A DNA stretch of 64,000 bases from Asterias rubens. Its lineage: Eukaryota > Echinodermata > Asteroidea > Forcipulatida > Asteriidae. Positions 11,324-22,700 of this stretch are shown here, piece by piece. Both the position numbers and the translations under genes were made by a program. The DNA lies in assembly GCF_902459465.1 (NCBI RefSeq), contig NC_047065.1:16469634-16533633 (forward strand), in the 5' to 3' direction. The notes beneath the pieces were generated by a model. It saw nothing but the letters and a program-made list of their open reading frames with translations, was not told the DNA's origin and did no database searches. How positions within the stretch are numbered: position 1 is the first letter of the stretch; each line of letters starts with the position of its first letter.

Positions 11324-14300
11324 CTACAACCTTGACTGCCCTCCGCCAGTAATGAGGATGTTTTCTCCAGTGATGTAAGAAGCATCATCAGAGCTGAGGA
11401 ATGCCACTGTGCCAGCACATTCATCTGGTTCACCAGCCCTAAGGGTGTTACAAGTTGAAATAGAAAGAAATCCATAACAACAAAACTAGGCATCCTCAAC
11501 TGGGTACAATTTCTCCGGCAAGAAAACATACCACAACCATAATGATGTTAGACTTTACTTTGCAGGATTATATGATAGGTACTGTCTTTTATTTGGTTTC
11601 TTCAAAGGCAGTGGACACTATTGGTAATTGTCAAAGACTAGCCTTCACAGTTGGTGTATCTCAACATATATGCATAACATAACAAACCTGTGAAAATTTG
11701 AGCTCAATCGGTCATCAGACTTGCGAGATAATAATTATGAAAGAGAAAAACCCCCTTGTCACACGAAGTTGTGTGCATTTAGATGGTTGATTTCGAGACC
11801 TCAAGTTCAAAATCTGAGGTCTCGAAATCACATTTGTGAAAAATTACTTCTTTCTTGAATACAATGGGAGCCGTTTCTCACAATGTTTTATACCATCTAC
11901 CTCTCCCCATTACTCGTCACTTAGAAAGGTTTTATGCTAATAATTATTTTGAGTAATTACCAATAGTTTCCACTGCCTTTAAAGACACTGGACACTATTG
12001 GTAATTGTCAAAGACTAGTCTTCACAGTTGGTGTATCTCAATATATGCAAACCTGTGAAAAATGGAGCTCAATCCGACATTGAAGTTGTGAGATAATAAT
12101 GAAAGAAAAAACACCCCCTACTTGTCACCAGAGTTGTGTGGTTTCAGATGCTTGATTTCGAGACCTCAAATTCTAAATCCGAGGTCTCCAAATCAAATTC
12201 GTGGAAAATTACTTCTTTCTCAAAAACTACATTATTTTAGAGGGAGCATCTGAAAGCACATATCTTCGTGTTGTTTTTTCTTTCAATATTACATGTATGT
12301 ATCTCGCAACTTCGACGACCGAATTTTCACAGGTTGTTAATTTTCACAGGTTGTTTATTTTATGCACATGTTGAGATACGAAAAGCTCCGTTACGTAATC
12401 ACTCATGTTACGTCATAGTTGGGAGTTCCAATTTGTATAGTGGCTTTGTTGCAGCGTGGTATAACAATGCAAATCCGAGACATGACGTCAAAGTATTGTC
12501 CTTTTGACAAGTGTTTTTAGTTTTTCAAAACCTTGAGGTTGGGGCCTGATTTTTTAATCAATAATTACGAAAAATTCAGAAGTGTACACATATATTAAAA
12601 CTACATTTAAATGGTGAACAAACGCATTATAAACAAGTTCAAATAGCATTTCCGATAAAAAAATTCCGCTCAAGTAGCTGTTGCTCTAGTCTTACCTTTT
12701 AATGGCTGAAGTCACCAATGTTTGCTCAAGAGCTGCTTCATTCGTCCATAACTGACAGATGAAAAAAAAAAGCGAGAATTGTCAAAATAATGAAGCACAT
12801 CAACCAATCCTCAACATGGCCCAACCGATGTCGGTCTGCTTATTGTGAAATTTTGCACTTACAGTTATTATTCTCTGCTTAAGTATTGGGGTACTCTTTG
12901 TAACACAAACACAATGTCCACAGATTCACGTTAAACTTACACAGTTTGAAGATAATGATGGTAGAAAGAATACCTCAAAATATTACTCGCTGAGGTGCTA
13001 TAGTTTTTGAGTCAAACATAATTTTTGTGTCATTATCACTTAGACAATTTCATTTTTTATGACACTGTTTTACTCATTTCTCAAAAAACTACAGCACCTC
13101 AGCAAGTAATATTTTTAGGGAAGCTTTCTATTATAATTATCTTCAAACTGTGTAAGTTTATTGTAAATCAGTCGACATTGTGTTTTTTGTCCTACAAAAA
13201 GTACCCAGACCAATTAATACAGGGTTAGTACTAAAACTAGATTTGTATGCAAAGAATGCTAGCGTGAGGTGTGCCTGTGCACCAGCAAAAACATTTTGCT
13301 AACTTTGACATAATCTAAACTATAAACTGATGTACCATAAGCGCATTTTGCTTCCGGTAACTCATAACATTGAGCCCATGTTCACGTTCTTCACACGCGA
13401 GTTTACGAAGCGCAGAAGAATCTTTGATCAGCATAAACAGGTGAATTTCCAAACAGGTCACCAGTGAACAGAACTGGTCCTCTTCCAATTGACGATTCAA
13501 CTCACCGCTTCACTGAATCTAGTTTTGATGATACCAGGTGCAATGCAGTTTACTCTGATTCCCATTGGGCCACAATCAGAGGCCAACGCCTTTGTCATGC
13601 CCAGAAGCGCTGTCTTAGAGACCGAATAAGGCCCCAATAACTGAAAACATTAAAAGAACAAAAAAGAGCAAAGTATAAACAAAACAAAATCAATTTATAT
13701 TGTACTTAAAGCCATTGGACACTTTCGGTAAACAGTATTGTCCAAAGGCCCACACTTTGTGCATCACAACTTATATATAAAATAACAAACCTGTGAAAAT
13801 TTAGTCATCGGAGTTGAGAGAAAATAGCTGGAAAACCCACCCTTGTTTCTGCATGTTTTGCTGTGTCATGACATGTGTTTAAAATAAATCCGGGAATTGA
13901 TAAATGTTTTAATGTTTTCTCAAAAAGTAAAGCCTTTCATGGAGGTCTTTCACCATTACCTTCTGTAAACCCTGTAAGATATTTGTAAATCTGTGAACTC
14001 TTTTTTTTTGTTCCGAAAGTGTATATTGGCTTTAAAGACACTGGACACAATTGTAATTACTCAAAATAATTGTTAGCATACAAACTTACTTGGCCCCGAT
14101 CAATGGAGAGCTGTGGATATTAAAAAATATTATGAGCAATGGCTTCCTCTGAAGTAACGTAGTTCTGAGAAAGAGGTAATTTCTCACTCAAATAATAAAA
14201 TAACTCAGCTGGAGTCTTTTATTATGCATCTGAAAGCACACAAAGTAATGCACAAGGAGTGTTTTTCTTTCATAATTCTATGCAAATTCGATGACCAATT

Positions 14301-17300
14301 GAGCCAAAATTTTCATAGGTTTGTCAATTTATGCATATAAGGTTGGGATACACCAAGTGAGAATACTGGTCTTTGACAATTACCAATCTGTGTAAAGTTT
14401 AGGTGCGGTTTATGCTTTTCTAGACAGTTCAGTAGGACACAAACCCAGAGCCTTGACAAAGCGCACACTTTGAAATAAATACTGGTACATATAAAAGCAA
14501 AAAGACACAAATGAGCCAAACCAGACAAATATTCAAATATATTTTCTTACCGAAAAAGGCTGAAATCCACCAACTGAAGACACAATTGTGATAGACGAAC
14601 CCCTTAAAAAGTAAATCAAACCATGAAGTATTTTTTATTTTATTCAACATGTTCAAGCGGGGGAATTCAATTCTCCATTTTCATTTGAAATTGAGCTAAG
14701 TTATAAAAGAAAAAAAAGAAAAAAATAATAATTGAAACTCTTTTGAAGCACCATGCTAGCTATGACACCAAGGTAATGACCAGGGCCCAATCCCATAAAG
14801 CCTGTAACTGTAAGAGCTTCACAACAACTTGCTTAGCATGATATTCCTTTTTTTTCCTGGATAAAAACAGGATGACCAACCAAATTGCCATGTGATTATC
14901 AGGATGCAAACCACAGCCAAATACCAGTATATGCAAAACATTGAAATTTGGTTGGTGATGCTGTTTTTATCAAGGAAGAAATTTCATGCTAAGGCAATTT
15001 TTTGTGCTTACAGGCTTTATGAAATTAGGCCTTGTGGCTATTGGGGCAACTGCCTGCATTGCCTCTGTGGTAAAGTATCACGCCCAAAGAACTTAAAATT
15101 ATATTCCTTGCAACAAATGTGACTCAGTAAAAAAGCGTTGTACTTACTTCCTATCCTTCATGTGTGGAACACATTCTTTAATCAGCAAGAAAGCAGCTTT
15201 CACATTGATGTCAAAAATCTACATTGAAAAAAAATGTTGACGTTGTGACTAGAATTAGTTTCACATGAATCCAACTTGAACTATTTCTGTGACGTTACAC
15301 TATTGTTGAAAGTGTAGATTATTTTTACAAGCTGAAAGATAGCACGAAGTGCAACAAAACTTCTCTGAAAATATGTTGCCTTTCAATTTACTAAAACATT
15401 TTCCAGTTTTGAAAAAATCACTTTTCTAAGATAATTTATTGTTTTTAGCTTAGCAAACTGACTTTGTATTCGATAATGTTGCAAGCACTAAAAAATTCCC
15501 ATATACTTTGTAAAATAATTTTAAAATGTGACCAACTGTCGCTAGACAACGTATACACAAAATTAGATAAATAACTTGTGTTGTTACATTGAGAAATCCA
15601 ATTCATTGACAGAATAGACTCTAAAGTGTAGATTCGTGATTAGAATGTACTCGCCTAGCCTTCGGCTCGTACATTCTATTCACAAATCTACACTTTCTCG
15701 TCCGTTTTACTTTACATAATTTTGTTTACTCATGTGCTTTTTGTGTTTTGCTTTTTTAATTACTGATTTGGTTAATGACTTTGGTTGTTATTGAAGTTGT
15801 TCACATGCAACGAGGTATGACAACAGGTGGGAAAGCAAAACAACCAACTGGACTCCGAGAAACCGGACAAGAAAAAGAGGGCGACAAAACAGAACTTCCA
15901 GAAGGTGAAGAGATGAACTAAGTACATTTAGGGGCATTAATTGCTTGGCAACCGACAGTTCAGAATAGAGTGAGAGGCTTTCCTACTGCAGTGTTGTGAA
16001 ATAGGCTAGAAAGAGCCATGCTAATTAATGAAAAACAGACAATTCTACCTTATCCCACTGATCCTCTGTAGTCTGTAAGAAAAGAAAAAAATAACAGTCA
16101 CAAATTTTGTCATACAAACAAATAATAACTAGTTAGTTATAGCACATTTTTTCAATAACATTTCATTGTGCTTTACCAATGATGCCCTGGTCATTGGGCA
16201 TATAACATTCCCTTAATCTTGTTCATCTCCCTGGGAGCCCTGAGAGAAGCATTTTGCTTAGTGACACAAGTGTCATGATCAAGATTCAAACCCGCTCTCC
16301 ACCAATGACCAGAACTTGAACAAGTTTGGAAAGGAAGAGCGAAATCATACGTAGCCTGCACTGGTTTGCACCAAGATCTAAAACCCTTACAGGGGTAAAG
16401 AAACAAAATGGTGACTGACGAATTGCAGATAAATGCACAGATAATATGCTCCGACACCCTCCCCTAATAGGCTAGCCTATACACAGATGGGTTCAGCAAA
16501 TTATCACCAGTTTAACAAAATTAGAACTTCGACAAACCTTTCCTTTGGCAAAAAAACAAACAAATTCTTTCCCTTTATTTCTTGTACAAAAAAGTAGGTA
16601 AGTGACCATAGCCTATGGACACCCCACTTCACACACAGAGGTCTTGATATCTTACTATAAAACCATTAGTAGTGGTCCAGGCATGGTTAAACACCTTATG
16701 CCCTTTGGCCATCGATTACATACACATTTTTGCTCCTCAGTTTTTTTATGGCGACCGCCGGAAACAGTTTCAAATTTTCCCGCACACAAGTACATAACAT
16801 TAATTGGCCAGAGACAGTTTGAGCAAACCTGTGGCTGGGCGATAATTTAATCTGCTTGTCTTTCTCCAACCTCCTCCCCCCCACACCGCCCATCTTCCGT
16901 TAAACCCAACCATCTGACCCCCAAAGTCATATTAACAAATCGTTGCATAAGAACTAATGCCTTGCACTTCTCATACAAAAAAAACATGCCGGCATTAAAT
17001 TTTATGCAATTAGTATCACATATTGATATCACCCGTTATGAAAAGATACAACATCTTGCATGGTATGTTTCTAGGCATACGTTGTATATAATATGGTAAA
17101 CTTCATGGAAGATGTATGCTGTTCCTCACCACACTTTCTCCCCCCCCCCCTACAACTCATCAAACACCCTTCCCTCTCTCTTTAGTCAAAATTTTTGTTT
17201 AAAACAAAAAGCAGCTCTATGAAATTGGGCACAACACTTTGACGGACTCACCTGCAGCATGGGTCCAAATACAGGATTCACGGCTGCATTTGATACTAGG

Positions 17301-19171
17301 ATATCTATTCCACCATACTCAGCGACAGTCTGTTGGGAGGAGATAGTCAGATTAAAAGCTCTGAGTTAAACAGAATTTCTGCAATAATTTCTGAAATGAC
17401 AACAGATGGACAACAACAATAATAGATTTGCAACCGAGGACAGGGAAAAGGAAAAGAGGTAAACAGAGAGAGAAGAAGGTGGAGAGATGACATCAGGGTA
17501 TTATGGAGGAACAACATGGACCAGAACTGCAAATTGAAATATAAATGAATGGCGTTTAATGGAGGGCTATATCTTCACTGGATGAAGATGAAACAGAATA
17601 GAAGCATTCCAGAAAAAAAGGAGCTACCCAGGAAAAGTGTTTTTGAAAAACAATTTGGGGAAAACAATTGTCATTATGAGGTTGTAGGCCCACTATACAT
17701 TCCTAATTTTCGCTATCTTACCTGACTGACTAGATTAGCGCGATGTTCAGCTTTTCCTACATGGCATACCATGCCGCTGACACTCAAGTTGTCAGCTTTT
17801 AGCTGTTCGAGGGCGCTGTCTACATTTTTCTGCTTTCTACTGCTTATCACCACATGGGCACCTTCATTGCCAAGTCGTTTTGCAATGGCAAAACCTATCC
17901 TGTAAGTAATAGGTACATATGCATATACTATTGGTAATTACTGAATTTTGTATTTAGCAATAAAAACTTATAATAATATATTTCAATAATACTTATCAGG
18001 CAAATACATTTACAAGCACATGTATAAATTATTAAAAAATATTTAAGAAAACAAAGTAAAACAACAGTGGGGTGCCCAAGAGAGCATACCATAAAAGTTA
18101 AACAATAACAATCGCCAAAAGGCATACGGTATGTCTCCTAAATCCCCCAAAACACTTTAAGGATAACTTTCCGTATGGCGCCACCACTTTTTCACTAATT
18201 TTTACAAAAAAGGATATATCAACCAGGTAAATTAGATACTATATTATTTTATTTCGAATGAAAAAGTGGTGGCGCCATACGGAAACTTTTCCCACTTTAA
18301 GGCAAGAGAGGGCCTATGAAAAAAGCGCAGAAGAGAATACAAATCACTGAACACTTATCCCTACCTTCTTACTTAGTAAGAAGCAATGGAGAGCTGTTAA
18401 TAGTGTTGAAGGTATAAAACATAGGTGGAGAGAAGCGGCTCCCTCTGCTCTGAAATCAGTGCATTTTGAGAAATATTTCACCTTGAAAGTCTTCGGTAAT
18501 GGAAAAAGACATTCATTATTTTTTTTTGATCCCAACAAATTGAACAAATGAAGATACCGTGTATTGTATTCCTTTTAAAATTTTTATTATGAAATATTTT
18601 TTTCTGCATAGGCCTACTTTTTGTTTTTGATTAAAAATTCGGATAACTTTCCGTATGGCGCCAACACTTTTTCACACATTTTTACAAAAAGGGATATATC
18701 AATCAGGTAAATTAGATACTATATTATTTTATTTCGAATGAAAAAGTGGTGGCGCCATACGGAAACTTTTCCAAAAAGGAATTCATCAAAAATCAAACTG
18801 GTTGACACACCCACCTTTTTATTTATTTACAATCAACTAAGAATGAACTTTGTAATTGGTTAATCTCAAATTAATGCAAGTCATTCACTTTTCCTCAAGC
18901 GGCATGTATAAACATGGATGGAAAATAAAGGATGTATTGTGGGAAATAACACTTTACTATAACTAAACATAACTTGATTTGCTCACCCATCAGTTGATGC
19001 AGTGACAACAGCCACTTTTCCAATTAGCCTTTTGCACACAGAAGCACTTGCCATGTTTCTTGTTGTGGGGATGGTGTTGGTGCAGTGGTGGCTGCTTGAT
19101 AATGATAGAGTGGATCTCCTCCTTAAAATAGAACAGACAACAGCTCGAAAACCGCTTGGAAGAATGCTCAT
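11324..19171 (-). CDS. DHRS4: DHRS4, peroxisomal SDR carbonyl/retinal reductase
   Basis: Exons in coding order: 18987-19171, 17722-17899, 17252-17329, 16049-16072, 15148-15218, 14551-14602, 13506-13640, 12696-12751, 11324-11438. All have GT-AG borders and compatible phases, giving 297 residues (human 278). DHRS4 is an NADPH-dependent reductase of retinal, steroids and diketones. The cofactor motif reads TASTDGIGFAIA (62 region) and the structural Asn is in LVSNAAVN (N135). The active site has Ser187/188 in IVSSVGG and YSVSK (Y201, K205). The proline-glycine segment is [12 protein letters not shown]. The C-terminus is Ser-Arg-Leu, a PTS1 peroxisomal signal. Residues 1-39 before a second Met are Arg/Ser-rich, so mitochondrial import from the first ATG is possible. 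Exon 4 is only 24 bp. Introns are full of MITEs. It is head-to-head with kinase TK2-A. Confidence 0.96.
11603..11982. mobile_element. MITE family A (left of a head-to-tail pair)
   Basis: Starts AAAGGCAGTGGACACTATTG and ends CCACTGCCTTTAA, in DHRS4 intron 8. Its terminal TTAA (11979-11982) is also the first TTAA of the next copy. Confidence 0.9.
11979..12390. mobile_element. MITE family A (right of the pair, rearranged end)
   Basis: Starts TTAAAGACACTGGACACTAT. The second half is scrambled: after GAGGGAGCATCTGAAAGCAC it runs into inverted-arm sequence and stops near TTGAGATACG without the terminal CCTTTAA. DHRS4 intron 8. Confidence 0.75.
12428..12682 (+). repeat. dispersed repeat, second copy of 479-752
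   Basis: Same orientation and landmarks as 479-752 (TTTGTTGCAGCGTGG, GGGGCCTGATTTTTTA, CAGAAGTGTACACATAT). It ends 13 bases from the DHRS4 exon 8 donor side. Confidence 0.8.
12891..13214. mobile_element. MITE family C
   Basis: The two arms are AACACAATGTCCACAGATT and its mirrored right arm, ending near AAAAGTACCCAGACCAATTAA. The internal arm motif is TTTTTGAGTCAAACATAATT / CTCAAAAAACTACAGCACCTC. DHRS4 intron 7. Confidence 0.8.
13705..14035. mobile_element. MITE family A-prime (left of a head-to-tail pair)
   Basis: Starts TTAAAGCCATTGGACACTTT and ends CCGAAAGTGTATATTGGCTTTAA. It is a sister subfamily of A also found at 47235. It shares TTAA 14032-14035 with the next element. DHRS4 intron 6. 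Confidence 0.85.
14032..14392. mobile_element. MITE family A (right of the pair)
   Basis: Starts TTAAAGACACTGGACACAAT and continues to CTTTGACAATTACCAAT, where the final GTGTCCAGTGCCTTTAA is lost. DHRS4 intron 6. Confidence 0.8.
14783..15031. mobile_element. MITE family D-prime
   Basis: Starts GGGCCCAATCCCATAAAGCC and ends TGCTTACAGGCTTTATGAAATTAGG. The inverted inner arms are TTTTTTCCTGGATAAAAACA and TGTTTTTATCAAGGAAGAAA. DHRS4 intron 5. Confidence 0.8.
15623..15696. repeat. imperfect hairpin, 74 bp
   Basis: AAAGTGTAGATTCGTGATTAGAATGTAC is mirrored by GTACATTCTATTCACAAATCTACACTTT around a short CG-rich loop. It may be a small foldback element. It lies in DHRS4 intron 4. Confidence 0.75.
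16160..16300 (-). mobile_element. SINE-2 fragment
   Basis: It has the reverse complement of the SINE-2 body (TGCCCTGGTCATTGGGC, GTGACACAAGTGTCATGATC). The B-box match is decayed (GATTCAAACCC). DHRS4 intron 3. Confidence 0.55.
18161..18292. mobile_element. foldback element family E, copy 1
   Basis: Left arm GGATAACTTTCCGTATGGCG continues as CCACCACTTTTTCA; the right arm is its inverse, ending ATACGGAAACTTTTCC. It is 132 bp in total. Near-identical copies are at 18641 and 20159. DHRS4 intron 1. Confidence 0.92.
18345..18560. mobile_element. MITE family A remnant
   Basis: Recognisable by AGCAATGGAGAGCTGTTAAT, GTATAAAACATAGG and GCGGCTCCCTCTG. Both terminal repeats are lost. It lies between two family E copies in DHRS4 intron 1. 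Confidence 0.55.
18641..18772. mobile_element. foldback element family E, copy 2
   Basis: It is almost base-for-base copy 1, with the same loop TAAATTAGATACTATATTAT and the same arms. It lies 348 bp from copy 1, in DHRS4 intron 1. Confidence 0.92.
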
Positions 19172-19750
19172 GCTTATCTTGTATTTTAATAAGTTCTAAA
19201 TACCCGAACGTCCAAAGTCCGAAAGAAGTTCATGCCCTGGCCGGACCTATTTTGACTGTTATAATTTCTCAAACACTTTAATGAGTACGGTTCCCTGCCT
19301 CGCGTTCATTGAACAGATAGACCTAAACGAGACAATTGATTTAGTGCCAATCTATTTCCAAATCAACTTTGGATTAGTTCACTTTTTTGTTAATGAGCTA
19401 GATACGAGAGCACAATGGACAAATGATTTTGTTTCAAACATTAAGCTGCACACTATAATTTATTTTGCCTTTCCATATAAAAATACCAGTATTGTTGAAA
19501 AAGAATTTGATGAATTATGTAATAATTTGGTTTATATACTTTTACAATCACAACTTATTTTCTTAACACCCCTTCAATTTCAATCATCGACTCTCCCGTC
19601 CTTAATCCCGCACACACAAAATGAGCGCGGGGTTTTCAAGCAGCTTTGTGTGTCAATTGCAACGTTATTTTTAAGCTCAACTCTTCCATTTTATCGTCTT
19701 ATTTTCATCTAGAATCGTGTATATTCAACAAAAAAGAGCACAACAGTAGT
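19172..19750. promoter_or_regulatory. shared intergenic region between DHRS4 and kinase A
   Basis: The two start codons point away from each other across 579 bp, so the promoters of both genes must lie in or overlap this stretch unless there are distant 5' exons. It is AT-rich and free of the MITE families that crowd the neighbours, which fits functional constraint. I saw no convincing TATA box or initiator. An open frame of 143 codons (19281-19712) is present but not family-like. Confidence 0.55.
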
Positions 19751-22700
19751 ATGCCAAATTTAAATCAGGAAAATTTGGGGGTAGCATCCCACAGGAGACA
19801 TGTCACAAACGTTAGATTGACGACAGTCAACAACCAAAGCCGAACCGGCAAACCGGATGAGAATAAGGCCGCTCATCGCGCCGTTGGCCCCCATGAGCAA
19901 AGTCGGCCTGCACTGGTCGACATCAGCTCGGTCCACAGTAACAATGCCATTGAAAACATCAACCTTACACAGCAAAGACCAAAGACGGTAAGCGCATAAA
20001 TGAAAACCTTAAATAAATTTTGAACAATTCAAAAATAATTTGTGTTAATAAATGCCATTTTTTCATGTATGTTTTCAATACAATTTATTTATTAGCTATT
20101 TATTGAATTAAATAAAAAAATAAAAAAAGGAAAAAAATAAAGGTAGGCCTACTACCTAGGGATAACTTACCGTATGGCGCCACCACCTTTTCACTCATTT
20201 TTACAAAAAGTGATATATATCAATCAGGTAAATTAGATATTATATTATTTTATTTCGAATGAAAAAGTGGTGGCGCCATACGGAAACTTTTCCAATAAGG
20301 TCAACATGATGGTCAATGATTCGGAAGAAAGATGCTTAATTTTTATATTTATTTGACTGGGCATGCTGGGTGATCAAGCAAACTATATTGTGACTACCAA
20401 CAATTTATAGATTGTTAAATCTTAGACCCAGTAACTGGGGCGCTGTACCCTGTACTCCTTTTTTCGAAATTTTGACATTCTCTGTCGACCGAGAATGTCA
20501 AAATGTCGAAAAAAGGAGTACAGCGCCCCAGTTACTGGGTCTAGTTAAATCTCATTTCTGTTTGTTCCATGCCGTGAGTATGAAAACTGTGATATCATTT
20601 GGGGTAGCCCTACTCCTAGAACTATTTCGGTTTCGTCAGGCTATCGTCTCCTGTAATGGGAGACGATAGCCGGACGAAACCGAAATAGTTCTAGGAGTAG
20701 GGTAGCCCCACCACTTATGTGGCCAAGGCTACATGTAGCTGAATCCAGCTACCCTTGGCCACACAAGTTTGGCTACATCTGGGGATGCTTGAATATAGGG
20801 ATACTCCGGATAGTTGAGTTGTTAGACTAGGAGTAGACTTGACTCTGGAGTAGAGTAGACCCAGTTAGTATTGACTGTGGCGCTGTTCTCCTTTCTTCAC
20901 GAAATTTGTGAGTATCCAGTCGTGCTCGTACGACAAGTTTCGAAAAAAAAGGTAGCAAGTTAGCATGATAAGTTTAGTTTGTTTTCTCAATTATTTAATA
21001 ATAGCTCATCCACTTTTATCTTACAAAATTACTCTTGAAATCTGTAGTGTTGTTAAAAAATAATGCACTGACCTGTTTTTACTTTCCTTTTAAGATCGTC
21101 ATTGAGGGCAACATCGGAAGTGGAAAATCGACGCTGCTGAAATATTTTGGTCAAAAGGATGACATTGAGGTGTTTCCAGAACCAGTTCATAAATGGAGGG
21201 ATAATAAGGGACAGAATATGTTGGTAAATATTGAAGGACTTTCAAGACTTTTGTGATCAGGTTGTCTTTTTTTTTTTTTTGGGGGGGGCCTAATCATCCT
21301 TATACGCAGCTAAGAGCTGATTTGCGAAGGATGCGGCTACAACGTGTTTGAGAAGCAGGCATACAATGGCTTGTTTGGCTGCCATCCACATCAACTCATT
21401 ATGACCAGGGAGCACAGCCAAGATTGAAATGTGTTTTATTTTTCCAGAGGGAGGAAAACCGGATGGTCTGAAACCCTCGTGGCACAGCAGAGAACCAACG
21501 CACAACTCCACTCACATATGGCCCTCAACTCACATTTATGGCCCTGGAATCTCACCTTGGTGAGAGGCAGGTGCTTTACGCACAAGCCAACCATGCCACC
21601 CAAAAACGCTGTCTGACCATTCACTACTAATACTAGATGTAGAATTCAGTATCATCTTCTACCTGGTTTTAAATTATAGATTAACTGTGCCAGCAGTAGG
21701 ATTATAGCAATGTAGTGAAAGCATCTGCACCAGGGCTTGAACTTGGGTGATTTAAAACCATAAGACCACAGGGATTATTCCTTTCTCGAGTTTAGGAAAA
21801 GTAACCTGTCCTAATTACTTAGGATGGGTTCAATGCCTCCTAGCGTCTAAGGATACTAAACTGAACTCGTCCCAAGTCCTAGGATTAATCCTAACTTAGG
21901 AAGAGTTTGGTGAAATCGACGGCTGTACCCATCAAATACTAAACAATGTTTGCTTTGACATTTGCAGGATCTGTTATACCAGGATCCAAGTCGATGGAGT
22001 TTTGCCTTTCAGTCATATGTACAGTTCACGATGCTGCAGGTTCACCAAGCACAGCCTAGGCCTACATCTAGAGTCAAGATGATGGAGAGATCAATACACA
22101 GTGGCAAATACTGCTTCATTGAAAATCTCTACAAAAGGTATTAAACTTTCACTCCTTTACAATTTACTGGCTCCACTCCATGGGAGTATGATGCCAGGCT
22201 GGTGTGGGGGCTATGGGAATTTATTGGAGCAGTTGCTTGAAGTTGTTCAAGCTTTTTATAAATCAAATTGGTCTTTGATTTTCTTCCACTCTTGACGCCA
22301 AACTTTTTTTGTTCCACAGTAATAAGTTACAGACACCGGAATACAATGTACTGAGCGAGTGGTTTGATTGGCTGCTAACAACAAAAGATCTTCATGTTGA
22401 TCACATAGGTAAGGCCTCAATATGTGTAGTCGGTAGTTCCAAATACCTTAAAGGCAGTGGACACTATTGGTAATTACTCAAAATAATTATCAGCATAAAC
22501 CCTCACCTGGTAACGAGTAATGGGGAGAGGTTGGTGGTATAAAACAATGTGAGAAACTGCTCCCTCTGAAGTAACGTAGTTTTTGAGAAAGAAGTAATTT
22601 TCCACGAATTTGATTTCGAGACCTCAAGTTTAGAATTTGAGGTCTCGAAATCAAGCATCTGAAATCACAAAACTTTGTGTGACAAGGGTGTTTCTTTCTT

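Noticed and set aside
19281-19712. 143-codon ORF in the DHRS4/kinase A gap
   Set aside because: AT-rich, no recognised motif, and it overlaps the likely shared promoter; treated as chance unless transcripts show otherwise.
20423-20699. microRNA precursor hairpins
   Set aside because: The stems are perfect inverted transposon arms with target duplications; no independent sign of a miRNA. Small RNA data would be needed.
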